Positions 52,837-61,800 of a DNA stretch of 64,000 nt are shown piece after piece. The translations under genes and the position numbers were made by a program. The notes beneath the pieces were generated by a model. That model did no database searches. It was not told where the DNA came from and worked only from the letters and a program-made list of their open reading frames with translations. Numbering within the stretch: position 1 is the stretch's first letter; each line of letters opens with the position of its first letter. The stretch is from the NCBI RefSeq assembly GCF_025860405.1, contig NZ_CP063785.1:4092001-4156000 (forward strand). The letters run 5' to 3'. This DNA is from Tolypothrix sp. PCC 7712 (lineage in GTDB: Bacteria > Cyanobacteriota > Cyanobacteriia > Cyanobacteriales > Nostocaceae).

Positions 52837-53454
52837 ATGATTAAGCTTTATGGTCACGAACTATCTGGTAACAGCTACAAAGCAAAATTAATGCTGTCTC
52901 TGTTGGGCTTAGATTACGAGTGGATTAAAGTTGATTTGATGACAGGAGCGCATAAAGAGCCGGAATTTTTAGAACTAAATTCCTTTGGACAGGTGCCTTT
53001 GTTAGTCGATGGCAATACAGTGTTGGCAGATGCCCAAGCCATTCTTGTATACCTAGCGCGGCAGTATGGCGGCGATCGATGGTTACCCTTAGAAGCTTTA
53101 CTCCTAGCTCAGGTGATACGCTGGTTATCAACCACTGCGGGAGAAATTCGCCAAGGCCCTGAATCAGCGCGTTTGTATCATTTATTCAAAACCACTAGCA
53201 TCAATATTGAAAGGGCAAATCAAAAATCAGAGTTCATTTTGACGCAACTCAACAATCACTTAGGAAATCGAGAATGGTTGGAATTAGGACATCCGACAAT
53301 CGCTGATGTTGCAGTCTTTCCTTATGTTGCACTTGCGCCTGATGGCAAGATTAACTTAGAAAATTACCCAAATATCCTTAGCTGGATTGATCGCATCAAA
53401 CATCTTCCTGGTTTTGTAGGAATGATTGGCATTGAAGAACCTGTTACGGTTTAG
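52837..53454 (+). CDS. glutathione S-transferase
   Basis: 205 aa. The N-terminal thioredoxin-like domain (about 1-78) has the start IKLYGHELSGNSYKAKLMLSLLGLDYEW, the cis-Pro in GQVPLLVDG and the glutathione-binding LADAQAILVYLARQYG. The C-terminal helical domain includes HPTIADVAVFPYVALAPDG. The likely activating residue is Ser10 or Asn11 in the ELSGNS loop. It conjugates glutathione to electrophiles. It is the first gene after the TetR-type operators, with 9 bp to the next gene, so it leads an operon. Confidence 0.92.
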   Translation: MIKLYGHELSGNSYKAKLMLSLLGLDYEWIKVDLMTGAHKEPEFLELNSFGQVPLLVDGNTVLADAQAILVYLARQYGGDRWLPLEALLLAQVIRWLSTTAGEIRQGPESARLYHLFKTTSINIERANQKSEFILTQLNNHLGNREWLELGHPTIADVAVFPYVALAPDGKINLENYPNILSWIDRIKHLPGFVGMIGIEEPVTV

Positions 53455-53463
53455 GAGTGTATT

Positions 53464-54072
53464 ATGCCACGCAAATTTGGAGAAATTGCTTTTACACCGG
53501 AAGTACTAGCAGCTCAAGAACAACGGGGGTCGAGGCAGACCTATGAACGCTATATTGCCAATGGTTCTGCTAATGATATCATTACCCCAAAAATTGAGGA
53601 ATTTATTGCTCAACTCGACGGCTTTTATTTAGGAACAGTCAGTTCCAACGGTTATCCATATATTCAGTTTCGTGGCGGCCCGCCCGGTTTTTTGAAGGTG
53701 TTGGATAAGAAGACGCTGGGCTTTGCCGACTTCACTGGAAATGTACAGTACGTTACGGTAGGTAACCTGTCGGGTAATGATAAAGCCTTCATCTTCTTAA
53801 TGGATTATCGTCACCGCAAACGCATCAAGATTTGGGGAAGAAGCAAATATGTTGAAGACGATCCAGCTTTAATTGAACAGCTAAGAATGCCAGGATATCC
53901 AGCAGAAGTAGAAAGAGCGATTCTGTTTCATGTAGAAGCAATTAGCGAAAACTGTCCCCAACATATTCCTATCCGCTATTCGGTGGACGAAGTCGAAGCG
54001 ATGATTGCTCCTTTACAAGCCCGCATTACACAATTAGAACAGCAACTAAGCGATCGCCTGACGGAACTGTAA
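53464..54072 (+). CDS. pyridoxamine 5'-phosphate oxidase-family FMN-binding protein
   Basis: 202 aa with a split-barrel flavin-binding fold. FYLGTVSSNGYPYIQFRGGPPGFLKVLDKKTLGFADFTGN matches the family of FMN-dependent oxidoreductases often annotated as PNPOx-like rather than true PdxH. The C-terminal 25 residues form a short coiled coil. It is co-transcribed with the GST gene (9-bp gap), which suggests a role in detoxification. Its substrate is not known. Confidence 0.88.
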   Translation: MPRKFGEIAFTPEVLAAQEQRGSRQTYERYIANGSANDIITPKIEEFIAQLDGFYLGTVSSNGYPYIQFRGGPPGFLKVLDKKTLGFADFTGNVQYVTVGNLSGNDKAFIFLMDYRHRKRIKIWGRSKYVEDDPALIEQLRMPGYPAEVERAILFHVEAISENCPQHIPIRYSVDEVEAMIAPLQARITQLEQQLSDRLTEL

Positions 54073-54115
54073 AATAAATCCTGGGATGTAACAAATTCTC
54101 AGGCAGGCATGGATC

Positions 54116-55189
54116 ATGAAAAAGCTGATTAACAAGCCAGAAGACTTTGTGCGGGAAAGCTTAGAAGGTATGGCGGCGGCTCATGCTGATTTAATTCAGG
54201 TGAGCTATGAACCAACCTTTGTCTATCGAGCCGATGCGCCCGTACAGGGGAAAGTAGCAATTATTTCTGGTGGTGGCAGTGGACATGAGCCAATGCACGC
54301 TGGTTTTGTGGGTAGGGGAATGCTTGATGCTGCTTGTCCGGGAGAGGTTTTTACTTCACCTACCCCCGATCAAATGTTAGCCGCAGCCCAGAAAGTGAAT
54401 AGTGGGGCAGGTATCCTTTATATCGTCAAAAACTACAGTGGCGATGTAATGAACTTTGAAATGGCAACGGAATTAGCCCAAGGTGAGGGTATCCGAGTGC
54501 TGAATATTTTGATTGATGATGATGTCGCAGTTAAAGACAGCCTTTATACTCAGGGCAGGCGGGGTGTCGGTACAACAGTACTGGCGGAGAAAATTTGTGG
54601 TGCAGCAGCTGAGGCTGGATATGATTTGCAGCAAATAGCAGATTTATGTCGTCGAGTAAATTTGTATGGGCGGAGTATGGGAATTGCCTTGACTTCCTGT
54701 ACAGTACCAGCTAACGGTTCGCCGACATTTACATTAAGCGATCGCGAATTAGAAATTGGCATTGGGATTCATGGCGAACCAGGTAGAGAACGCATCGCTG
54801 TACAATCTGTAGATGAAATTACTGAGAGTTTAGCACGAGCAATTATTGACGATACAGGCTATAGCCGGACAGTTAGAGAGTGGAATGCAGAGCAAGGGGA
54901 TTGGGTAGATGTAGAACTGACAGATCCACCATTGCAAAAAGGCGATCGCGTACTTGCTTTTGTCAATAGCATGGGTGGTACTCCCCTTTCGGAACTTTAT
55001 CTTGTCTATCGCAAACTAGCCCAAATCTGCGAACAGCAAGGATTGCAAATTGTACGCAATTTAATTGGCCCTTATATTACATCTTTAGAAATGCAAGGAT
55101 GCTCAATTACCCTATTGAAGCTAGATGATGAAATGATTCGGCTTTGGGATGCACCAGTTAAAACCCCAAGCCTACGTTGGGGAATTTAG
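54116..55189 (+). CDS. dhaK: dihydroxyacetone kinase subunit DhaK
   Basis: 357 aa. The substrate-binding subunit; a His covalently binds dihydroxyacetone in the GSGHEPMHAGFVGRGMLDAACPGEVFTSPT region. The second domain has GIHGEPGRERIAVQSVDEI. It lies 43 bp after the FMN protein and may belong to the TetR-controlled unit. The ADP-binding partner DhaL is not next to it but at 57734-58363, beyond a repeat array and a reversed gene. No DhaM phosphotransfer subunit is in the window. Confidence 0.96.
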   Translation: MKKLINKPEDFVRESLEGMAAAHADLIQVSYEPTFVYRADAPVQGKVAIISGGGSGHEPMHAGFVGRGMLDAACPGEVFTSPTPDQMLAAAQKVNSGAGILYIVKNYSGDVMNFEMATELAQGEGIRVLNILIDDDVAVKDSLYTQGRRGVGTTVLAEKICGAAAEAGYDLQQIADLCRRVNLYGRSMGIALTSCTVPANGSPTFTLSDRELEIGIGIHGEPGRERIAVQSVDEITESLARAIIDDTGYSRTVREWNAEQGDWVDVELTDPPLQKGDRVLAFVNSMGGTPLSELYLVYRKLAQICEQQGLQIVRNLIGPYITSLEMQGCSITLLKLDDEMIRLWDAPVKTPSLRWGI

Positions 55190-55192
55190 GGT

Positions 55193-55382
55193 TTGGTAAT
55201 GGGTAATGGGTAAGGGGTAATGGGTAAGGGGTAAGGGGTAATGGGTAAGGGGTAATGGGTAATGGGTAAGGGGTAATGGGTAAGGGGTAAGGGGTAATGG
55301 GTAAGGGGTAATGGGTAAGGGGTAATGGGTAAGGGGTAATGGGTAAGGGGTAATGGGTAAGGGGTAATGGGTAATTGGTAAT
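55193..55382. repeat. long heptamer array (GGGTAAT/GGGTAAG)
   Basis: About 26 heptamers alternating between GGGTAAT and GGGTAAG variants directly after dhaK. It is the longest STRR in the window. A CATCCCCCTCATCTCCCT block follows at 55417-55443. Confidence 0.9.
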
Positions 55383-55456
55383 TTAAGTTTGATGTTGGTT
55401 ATTTCTACCCTACCTCCTCATCCCCCTCATCTCCCTCATCCCCCCTACGCTAATAA

Positions 55457-57457
55457 TTATTTTGCTGGCTGATCAAAACCTGAATACATTAACATCACTA
55501 TTCCGTTAGCTGTATATCTACCTGGAATCTTAGATCTCACTAGGGTTTTAGTAGTATTACCCCGTGTTTCTTCAACCCATATTTGATAGCTATCTCCATC
55601 AAAAGATGCTTCAGCAATGCCAACAAAACTGGCAGAAGCATTAACAATGCGGAATAGTGGATCTTTTGGATCTTGTTTACCAGCAGCATAAACCAACCCA
55701 CCTAAAAGTTCGGTTGCACCGCCTTTAATAGTTGCAATTTTAGTTTTACCTTGCTCGGTTTTAAATCCTAAAATCCAAAGTTTAGCTCCACTATTGACTA
55801 TGTTAGTTTCCCTAGCACCTTCAGGATTTAACTGACGTGCCCAAATATGTTGAGCAGAATTATTGAATCTCAATTTATCCATGACAGCATCATCAATAAA
55901 GAGGTCGCCAGAGCCTGTACTTTCTAAATTCAAGTGAGTAATACTACGATAAACAATCGTCCGATTAGCAACTGTCTTCCATTTCAATTTTGAGCCAAAT
56001 CCCACAAAGAAGTTTTCAATAATTAAGATGGGTTGAGTGCCGTTTTCTGCAACTATCTCTCCATTGCCTTCAATCCAACCCTCAGTTCCCGTAAATCTTT
56101 GCACTTTACCTCTAAGTCGGAGAGTACCATTAATTGTAAAAGTTCCAGTTTGGGGAACTAATACTGTAGTTGCGCCAGAATCTATAGCGGCTTGAAAAGC
56201 ATCTGTATCATCTTTTTTATCATTAGGTTTTGCACCAAATTTCTCTACACTTATCCATGTTTTGGGGTTACTCCACGCTAGTTTAGGAAATTGCTTAATT
56301 GGTAGCCGTAAAGATTTTGAAGGTGAAGGAAATTCAGCCAGGATGGGGTGAGAAGTAAACTCGTCGATGACACTTTTTTTAATAGTTTTGTTGGCATTTT
56401 TGGCATTACTGGCAAGAATATCTTTGTAGCCAGAGGATACGACATTTCTGGCATAGATAAACCCAGCAGAAGTAATTGCAGAGATAGTTTTAGCTTTACC
56501 ACGACCGATCAGCTTGGCATTTACTAGTGTTAATGTACTTCCTGGATCGTTACCTTCATTCGGATTTTTACCATTAATAATTGCTGGGACGGAATTAAAA
56601 CTAGTGAACCCTTCAAGGCTCATTGGTTGACCGCCATTGAATATACCAGCGCTTCTTTGATTGCGAACTGTAATATTCTGTAAGGTAATACCGTTAATAC
56701 CGTTATTTGTACGTATTCCAGTATCAAATCCCACAATTTCTACATCTTCAACTAGCAAGGGGCCGACTTCACCATGAGTTAGTGCTAAACCTGTTGTCCC
56801 TTGACCATCACCAGAGATGATTTTAACGCTACGTACTGCTCCTTGATTATTGGCAGCAAAATTGAGTCCTTCTGCACCTGGATTCTTCTTACCTGTATTA
56901 ATAGTTAAGTTTCTTACCGAATTCCCAAAGCGTTGAGCTACCAAACTGGCTTTAAAATTTTCAGATTTGGGGTTTAAGTCTGGGTCAAAACCTGTAGAAA
57001 TAACTGGTCGAGGCTGCTTAGGGTTTTGAAATTTAGGAGCAGCATCTTGGAGTTGAATAATTACTCCTTCTTTGCTTTGTCCTTGTAGCACAATTCGCTT
57101 GTAATCAGAGCGAAAACGCTCACCTGTAGCCCAATGTAAGGAATCTGAGATGTTATATACGCCATTGGGTAAATAAATAGTTTTTCCCCCACTGGGAAAC
57201 TTACTCAATGCTTTTTGGATAGCCTCTGTATCATCCTGACTATCATTAGGTATCGCTCCATATTCAGGAGAAGTAACATTGATAACACCTGCATTTTCTG
57301 GATAGATAATATTCTCTTTTGGTTTGGCGATCGCAGCACCAAAGGCAGCAATCTGATTTTCACTATTTTTGCTATAGTCAACGCAAGTAGTAGTGAAGAA
57401 AGCAATTAAAAATAATAAAGGAAGTAGTTTTAAAACTAATGACCGAGGACGAATCAT
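55457..57457 (-). CDS. exported pectate-lyase-fold protein (two domains)
   Basis: 666 aa. The signal sequence LVLKLLPLLFLIAFFTTTC may end in a lipobox Cys (Cys25). Two parallel beta-helix domains each begin with the pectate-lyase-3 signature: VTSPEYGAIPNDSQDDTEAI (about 63) and VEKFGAKPNDKKDDTDAF (about 409). This is the rhamnogalacturonase / GH55-like superfamily, acting on polysaccharides or serving as a surface structural protein. No catalytic residues can be assigned. It is reversed relative to dhaK and dhaL and lies between them. Confidence 0.85.
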   Translation of the reverse strand: MIRPRSLVLKLLPLLFLIAFFTTTCVDYSKNSENQIAAFGAAIAKPKENIIYPENAGVINVTSPEYGAIPNDSQDDTEAIQKALSKFPSGGKTIYLPNGVYNISDSLHWATGERFRSDYKRIVLQGQSKEGVIIQLQDAAPKFQNPKQPRPVISTGFDPDLNPKSENFKASLVAQRFGNSVRNLTINTGKKNPGAEGLNFAANNQGAVRSVKIISGDGQGTTGLALTHGEVGPLLVEDVEIVGFDTGIRTNNGINGITLQNITVRNQRSAGIFNGGQPMSLEGFTSFNSVPAIINGKNPNEGNDPGSTLTLVNAKLIGRGKAKTISAITSAGFIYARNVVSSGYKDILASNAKNANKTIKKSVIDEFTSHPILAEFPSPSKSLRLPIKQFPKLAWSNPKTWISVEKFGAKPNDKKDDTDAFQAAIDSGATTVLVPQTGTFTINGTLRLRGKVQRFTGTEGWIEGNGEIVAENGTQPILIIENFFVGFGSKLKWKTVANRTIVYRSITHLNLESTGSGDLFIDDAVMDKLRFNNSAQHIWARQLNPEGARETNIVNSGAKLWILGFKTEQGKTKIATIKGGATELLGGLVYAAGKQDPKDPLFRIVNASASFVGIAEASFDGDSYQIWVEETRGNTTKTLVRSKIPGRYTANGIVMLMYSGFDQPAK

Positions 57458-57733
57458 AAATGTATATTCCCTTGGCTAATTTACAGAAAGTCGGCAGGAA
57501 AGCACACTAATTACAGAGTGGAATCAACTGCACCCACCGACTTAGGGTATTCATGGAGCATAAGTATTATTTCTCATGCCATAAACCCGCGAAATCCACT
57601 CCTTTTATATGTAGGATGAGCTTCAGTACTTCTTACTGTTACATCTGCCAAACACACTTAGCCGTAAAAATTCGGATAGAATACTACGCTAGCTTGGCCA
57701 AATATTAGCAAATCTAGGTTTCAAAGGTTACAG

Positions 57734-58363
57734 ATGGTAAGCAAAGAGCAGATTTTGCAATGGTTGCAGGCATTCGCCAGTGAAATAGAGCAAAATAAAG
57801 CATATTTAACCGAATTAGATGCAGCGATTGGTGATGCTGACCACGGTATTAATATGAATCGCGGGTTTCAAAAGGTAGTTAGTCAATTACCAACGGTTGC
57901 TGATCAAGATATTGGTAGCATTTTAAAAGCAGTCAGCATGACCTTAATTTCTAGTGTTGGGGGTGCAAGTGGCCCACTTTATGGAACTTGGTTTTTACGT
58001 GCTAGTACGGATGTAGCTCATAAGCAAGAACTGAATGAACAGGATTTGTTGGTATTACTTCAGGCTGGTTTAAATGGCGTGCTTCAGCGTGGTAAAGCTC
58101 AACTAGGAGACAAGACAATGGTGGATGTTCTATCTCCCGCAGTGACGGCTTTTGCACAAGCTGTAGATGAAGGTGGCGACACTGTAACAGCATTGCAGCA
58201 AGCAGTAGCAGCAGCAGAACAAAGTTTACAGGCGACAATACCGATGTTAGCTAAAAAGGGACGAGCTAGCTATTTGGGAGAACGAAGTATTGGACATCAA
58301 GATCCGGGAGCTACTTCTGCTTATTTAATGTTGAAATGTTTGTTAACAGTGGTGCAAAGTTGA
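57734..58363 (+). CDS. dhaL: dihydroxyacetone kinase subunit DhaL
   Basis: 209 aa, all-helical ADP/Mg-binding subunit. The metal-binding motif is DAAIGDADHGINMNRGF (about 29-45), and the nucleotide-binding SVGGASGPLYGTWF (about 76-89) and late GERSIGHQDPGATSAYLML are present. Together with DhaK it phosphorylates dihydroxyacetone. It is 2.5 kb from dhaK, separated by a minus-strand gene, so it needs its own promoter (57458-57733). Confidence 0.95.
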   Translation: MVSKEQILQWLQAFASEIEQNKAYLTELDAAIGDADHGINMNRGFQKVVSQLPTVADQDIGSILKAVSMTLISSVGGASGPLYGTWFLRASTDVAHKQELNEQDLLVLLQAGLNGVLQRGKAQLGDKTMVDVLSPAVTAFAQAVDEGGDTVTALQQAVAAAEQSLQATIPMLAKKGRASYLGERSIGHQDPGATSAYLMLKCLLTVVQS

Positions 58364-58398
58364 CGCACAAATATAAGCAATTCTGATTCGCGAGATTG

Positions 58399-58431
58399 AG
58401 ATCCCCGACTTTTTGAAAAAGTCGAGGATCT
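58399..58431. terminator. hairpin downstream of dhaL
   Basis: AGATCC (58399-58404) pairs with GGATCT (58426-58431) and CGACTTTT (58406-58413) with AAAAGTCG (58417-58424), with one mismatch and a 3-nt loop. It may terminate dhaL; similar palindromes are dispersed in cyanobacterial genomes. Confidence 0.5.
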
Positions 58432-58516
58432 GGGTAGCAGCGTTTGCTTAAGTAAGTGCTATTCGACTCTATTAGAATCCGATTTGTGACACAGCTAATT
58501 TGGATGCATAAAAAAC

Positions 58517-58573
58517 TCTTGTGGGATGGGTGTCTCACCCGTCCAGGGCTGACAAGATGTCCACCCCACAAGA
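58517..58573. repeat. palindromic repeat (CTTGTGGG ends)
   Basis: CTTGTGGGATGG at one end and CCACCCCACAAG at the other. A related half (TTGCCCACCCCACAAG) occurs at 26056-26071, downstream-side of another gene. Confidence 0.5.
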
Positions 58574-58833
58574 AAAATTATTGCAACATCTTAGCTGATT
58601 TTTATTGATGTGAAACTTATTAATTAAATATGCAGATAATAATTTTTATTAATTATTATTACAGTTTATTCATAGTAGCTGTAACAGAAAAAGCAGCATA
58701 TACTGAGAATCTGAAAATTTTAAAATACCTATTTGTCAATATATTTTCTTATATTTGACCAGATTTCGGGCGTTGACAGGCTAATTTTTTTACATACTAA
58801 TTTTTCTACTACTTGCTATTTCAGGAAAATTTA

Positions 58834-61800
58834 ATGATGAGGATGCCAGCAATTTTTTTTGTAATCAGGGCAAAATCTATATTTGCTAAATTCATGAGTC
58901 CCCTGGCAACTTTAGCGATGATTTGTGGGCTGTTTTCTGCATCTGTCAAAGCCCAATCAATCACTCCGGCTAATGATGGCACTGGAACTGTGATTACTAC
59001 CGAAGGCAATAAGATTGATATTAGCGGTGGTAGTTTGAGTAGCGATCGCACTAATCTATTTCACAGTTTCTCTCAATTTGGGCTAGATGCAAATCAAACG
59101 GCAAACTTTCTTTCGCAACCATCAATTCAAAATATTTTAGGGCGTGTCACAGGTAATAATGCTTCATTAATTAACGGATTGATTCAGGTTACTGGTGGCA
59201 ATTCCAATTTATATTTAATGAACCCTGCGGGGATTATATTTGGTTCTGGTGCGAGTTTAAATGTCCCGGCTGCGTTTACAGCAACAACAGCAAATGCCAT
59301 AGGGTTTGGTAACAACCAATGGTTTAATGCGATTGGTGCCAATAATTACGCTAATTTGATTGGTAACCCTACAGAATTTGCCTTTACCACAAGCCTGGGA
59401 GGGATTATCTTCAACGCTGGGAATTTGGCTGTGGGTGAGGGACAAGGCTTAATATTACTGGGTGGAATGGTGCTAAATACAGGGACAATTACTGCACCTG
59501 ATGGTAACGTCACAATTATGGCAGTCCCTGCCGAGAAAGTTGTGCGGGTAACTCCCAGCAATAGTTTATTGAGTTTGGATTTACCTGTAGAGACAAAAAC
59601 CCAAATTAACCCCCAAGCATTTTCGCCGCTATCACTGCCATCATTGCTCACTGGTGGTAACCTCAAAAAAGTCACAGGCGTAACTGTGGAAAATGGCGTG
59701 GTTAAGCTGATTAGTACGAATACAGTAATTCCTACAGATGTTGGTACAACTGTTGTTAGCGGACAAGTCTCTGTTAGTAATTCCCAAGAGTCTAATACTA
59801 CACCGCAGATTAATATTTTAGGCGATCGCATTGCCCTATTAAATGCCAATATCAATGCTTCTGGCAGTAATGGCGGTACCGTCTTAATCGGTGGAGATTA
59901 CCAAGGTAAAGGCACTGTTCCCAATGCAACCCATACATTTGTTAGTAGCGATAGTGCGATCGCAGCTGATGCGTTGCAAAATGGTAACGGTGGCAAGGTA
60001 ATTGTCTGGGCGGATGATACAACCCGCTTCTTTGGCAATATATCAGCTAAAGGTGGTGCGATCGCAGGTAATGGTGGATTAGTCGAAACATCAGGAAAAC
60101 TTTCCCTGAATGTTGCAGGTAGCAAAGTCGATGCTAGCGCCGCTAATGGACAACCGGGTATTTGGTTACTAGATCCAACCGATATCAATATCGTTACTGG
60201 TGGTAGTGGAACACCAACAGGGGGACTGTTTGACCCAGCCAATAATAGTGATATTGATCCATTAACTATTGCAACTGCCTTAGATAATGGCACAGATGTC
60301 ACCATCACAACTTCCAGTGGTACAGGAGGTAATGGTGATATTACGCTAACGAATGGGATTAACCAGACAGGCGGTGGGAATGCATCTCTAACGCTGACGA
60401 GTAGGCAATTTTTCAATCCCAATTATTTAATAAACATCAATTTATCTAGTACGGGCAACTTGACGTTTAATCTCAATCAGGTGAACCCGGAGACGAATGC
60501 ATCAACTGATTCAATTCAAAATGCAATTGACGCAATTGGTACAGTAGCAGGAAATAGCATCATTAACTTAGGTGCAGGCACTTACACAGGTAACACAGTC
60601 TACATTTTTGAAAAAACGTTGACAATAAATGGTGCTGGGGCAAGTAATACCATATTTGATGGTAATAATATTAACCAAGTATTTGGTATTTTCAGTCAAG
60701 GTACCGTCACCATTAATAACTTGGCAATTATTAACGGTAGAGGTTTTGGTAGTGATGGTGGTGGTATTGCTTATTTCAGTTCTAGTTCTGGCACGCTGAA
60801 TGTGAACAATGTTACCTTTACTGGTAATTCGACAGCATTTGATGTAGAAGGTGGTGGCAATGGCGGCGCTATATACAGCGAATATGGCACACTGAATGTC
60901 AACAACAGCACCTTCAATAGCAATTCGGCAACCGACGGCAATGGTGGCGGCATTTACAGCTTTTATAGCACACTGAATGTCAACAACAGCACCTTCAGAG
61001 ATAATTTAGCTAGTGACGGCGGCGGTGGCGGTATTTACAACATCAGTGACAATCAAAGCGGGTTGGATGTCAACAACAGCACCTTCAATGCTAATTCAGC
61101 AATCGATGGTGGAGGTATTTACAACGATGGCATTGATGGAGGCAGGTTGGATTTCAACAACACCAACTTCATTAGCAATTCGGCGACCAGCGGCGATGGT
61201 GGCGGTATTTACAACTACGATACTACAGGAAATGTCAATAACAGTACTTTTAGCGGTAATTTAGCTAGTAACGGCCGCGGTGGCGGCATTTACAACGAGG
61301 GTTTCTATATAAATGTACTAACTGTCAACAAAAGCACCTTCAATGCTAATTCAGCAACCGATGGTGGAGGTATTTACAACAACGATGGTGTCTCGTTGAA
61401 TGTCAACAACAGCAGCTTTGCTAGCAATTCAGCGATTAACGGCAATGGTGGCGGCATTTACAACTTCCTTGACACATTAAATGTCAATAACAGTACCCTG
61501 AGCGGTAATTTGGCAACCGACGGTGGTGGTATCTTGAGCGACTCTCGTGCGCCAACAACGCTGAAGAACACTATTGTTGCAGGTAACACTAGTTCCCAAA
61601 ATCCTGATGTTTCTGGGGTTCTGCTTGGGAGTAGTAGCAACAACCTCATTGGTGACGGTACTGGTACAACAGGTATCAGCAATGGCGTAAACGGTAATCA
61701 GGTGGGTACAGCCGCTACACCAATTAATCCTCTACTCTCTGTTTTGGGAAATTATGGAGGTTCTACGCAGACATTCGCCCTGCTACCAGGTAGTCCTGCA

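Larger units (their letters stand above)
58364..58833. other. 470-bp spacer before the giant secreted protein
   Basis: Contains the two palindromic elements listed separately, then AT-rich DNA (58575-58833) that presumably holds the promoter of the secreted protein. No gene seen. Confidence 0.4.

Noticed and set aside
55193..55382. CRISPR-like repeat array
   Set aside because: The units are contiguous 7-mers without unique spacers and no cas genes are present; it is an STRR.
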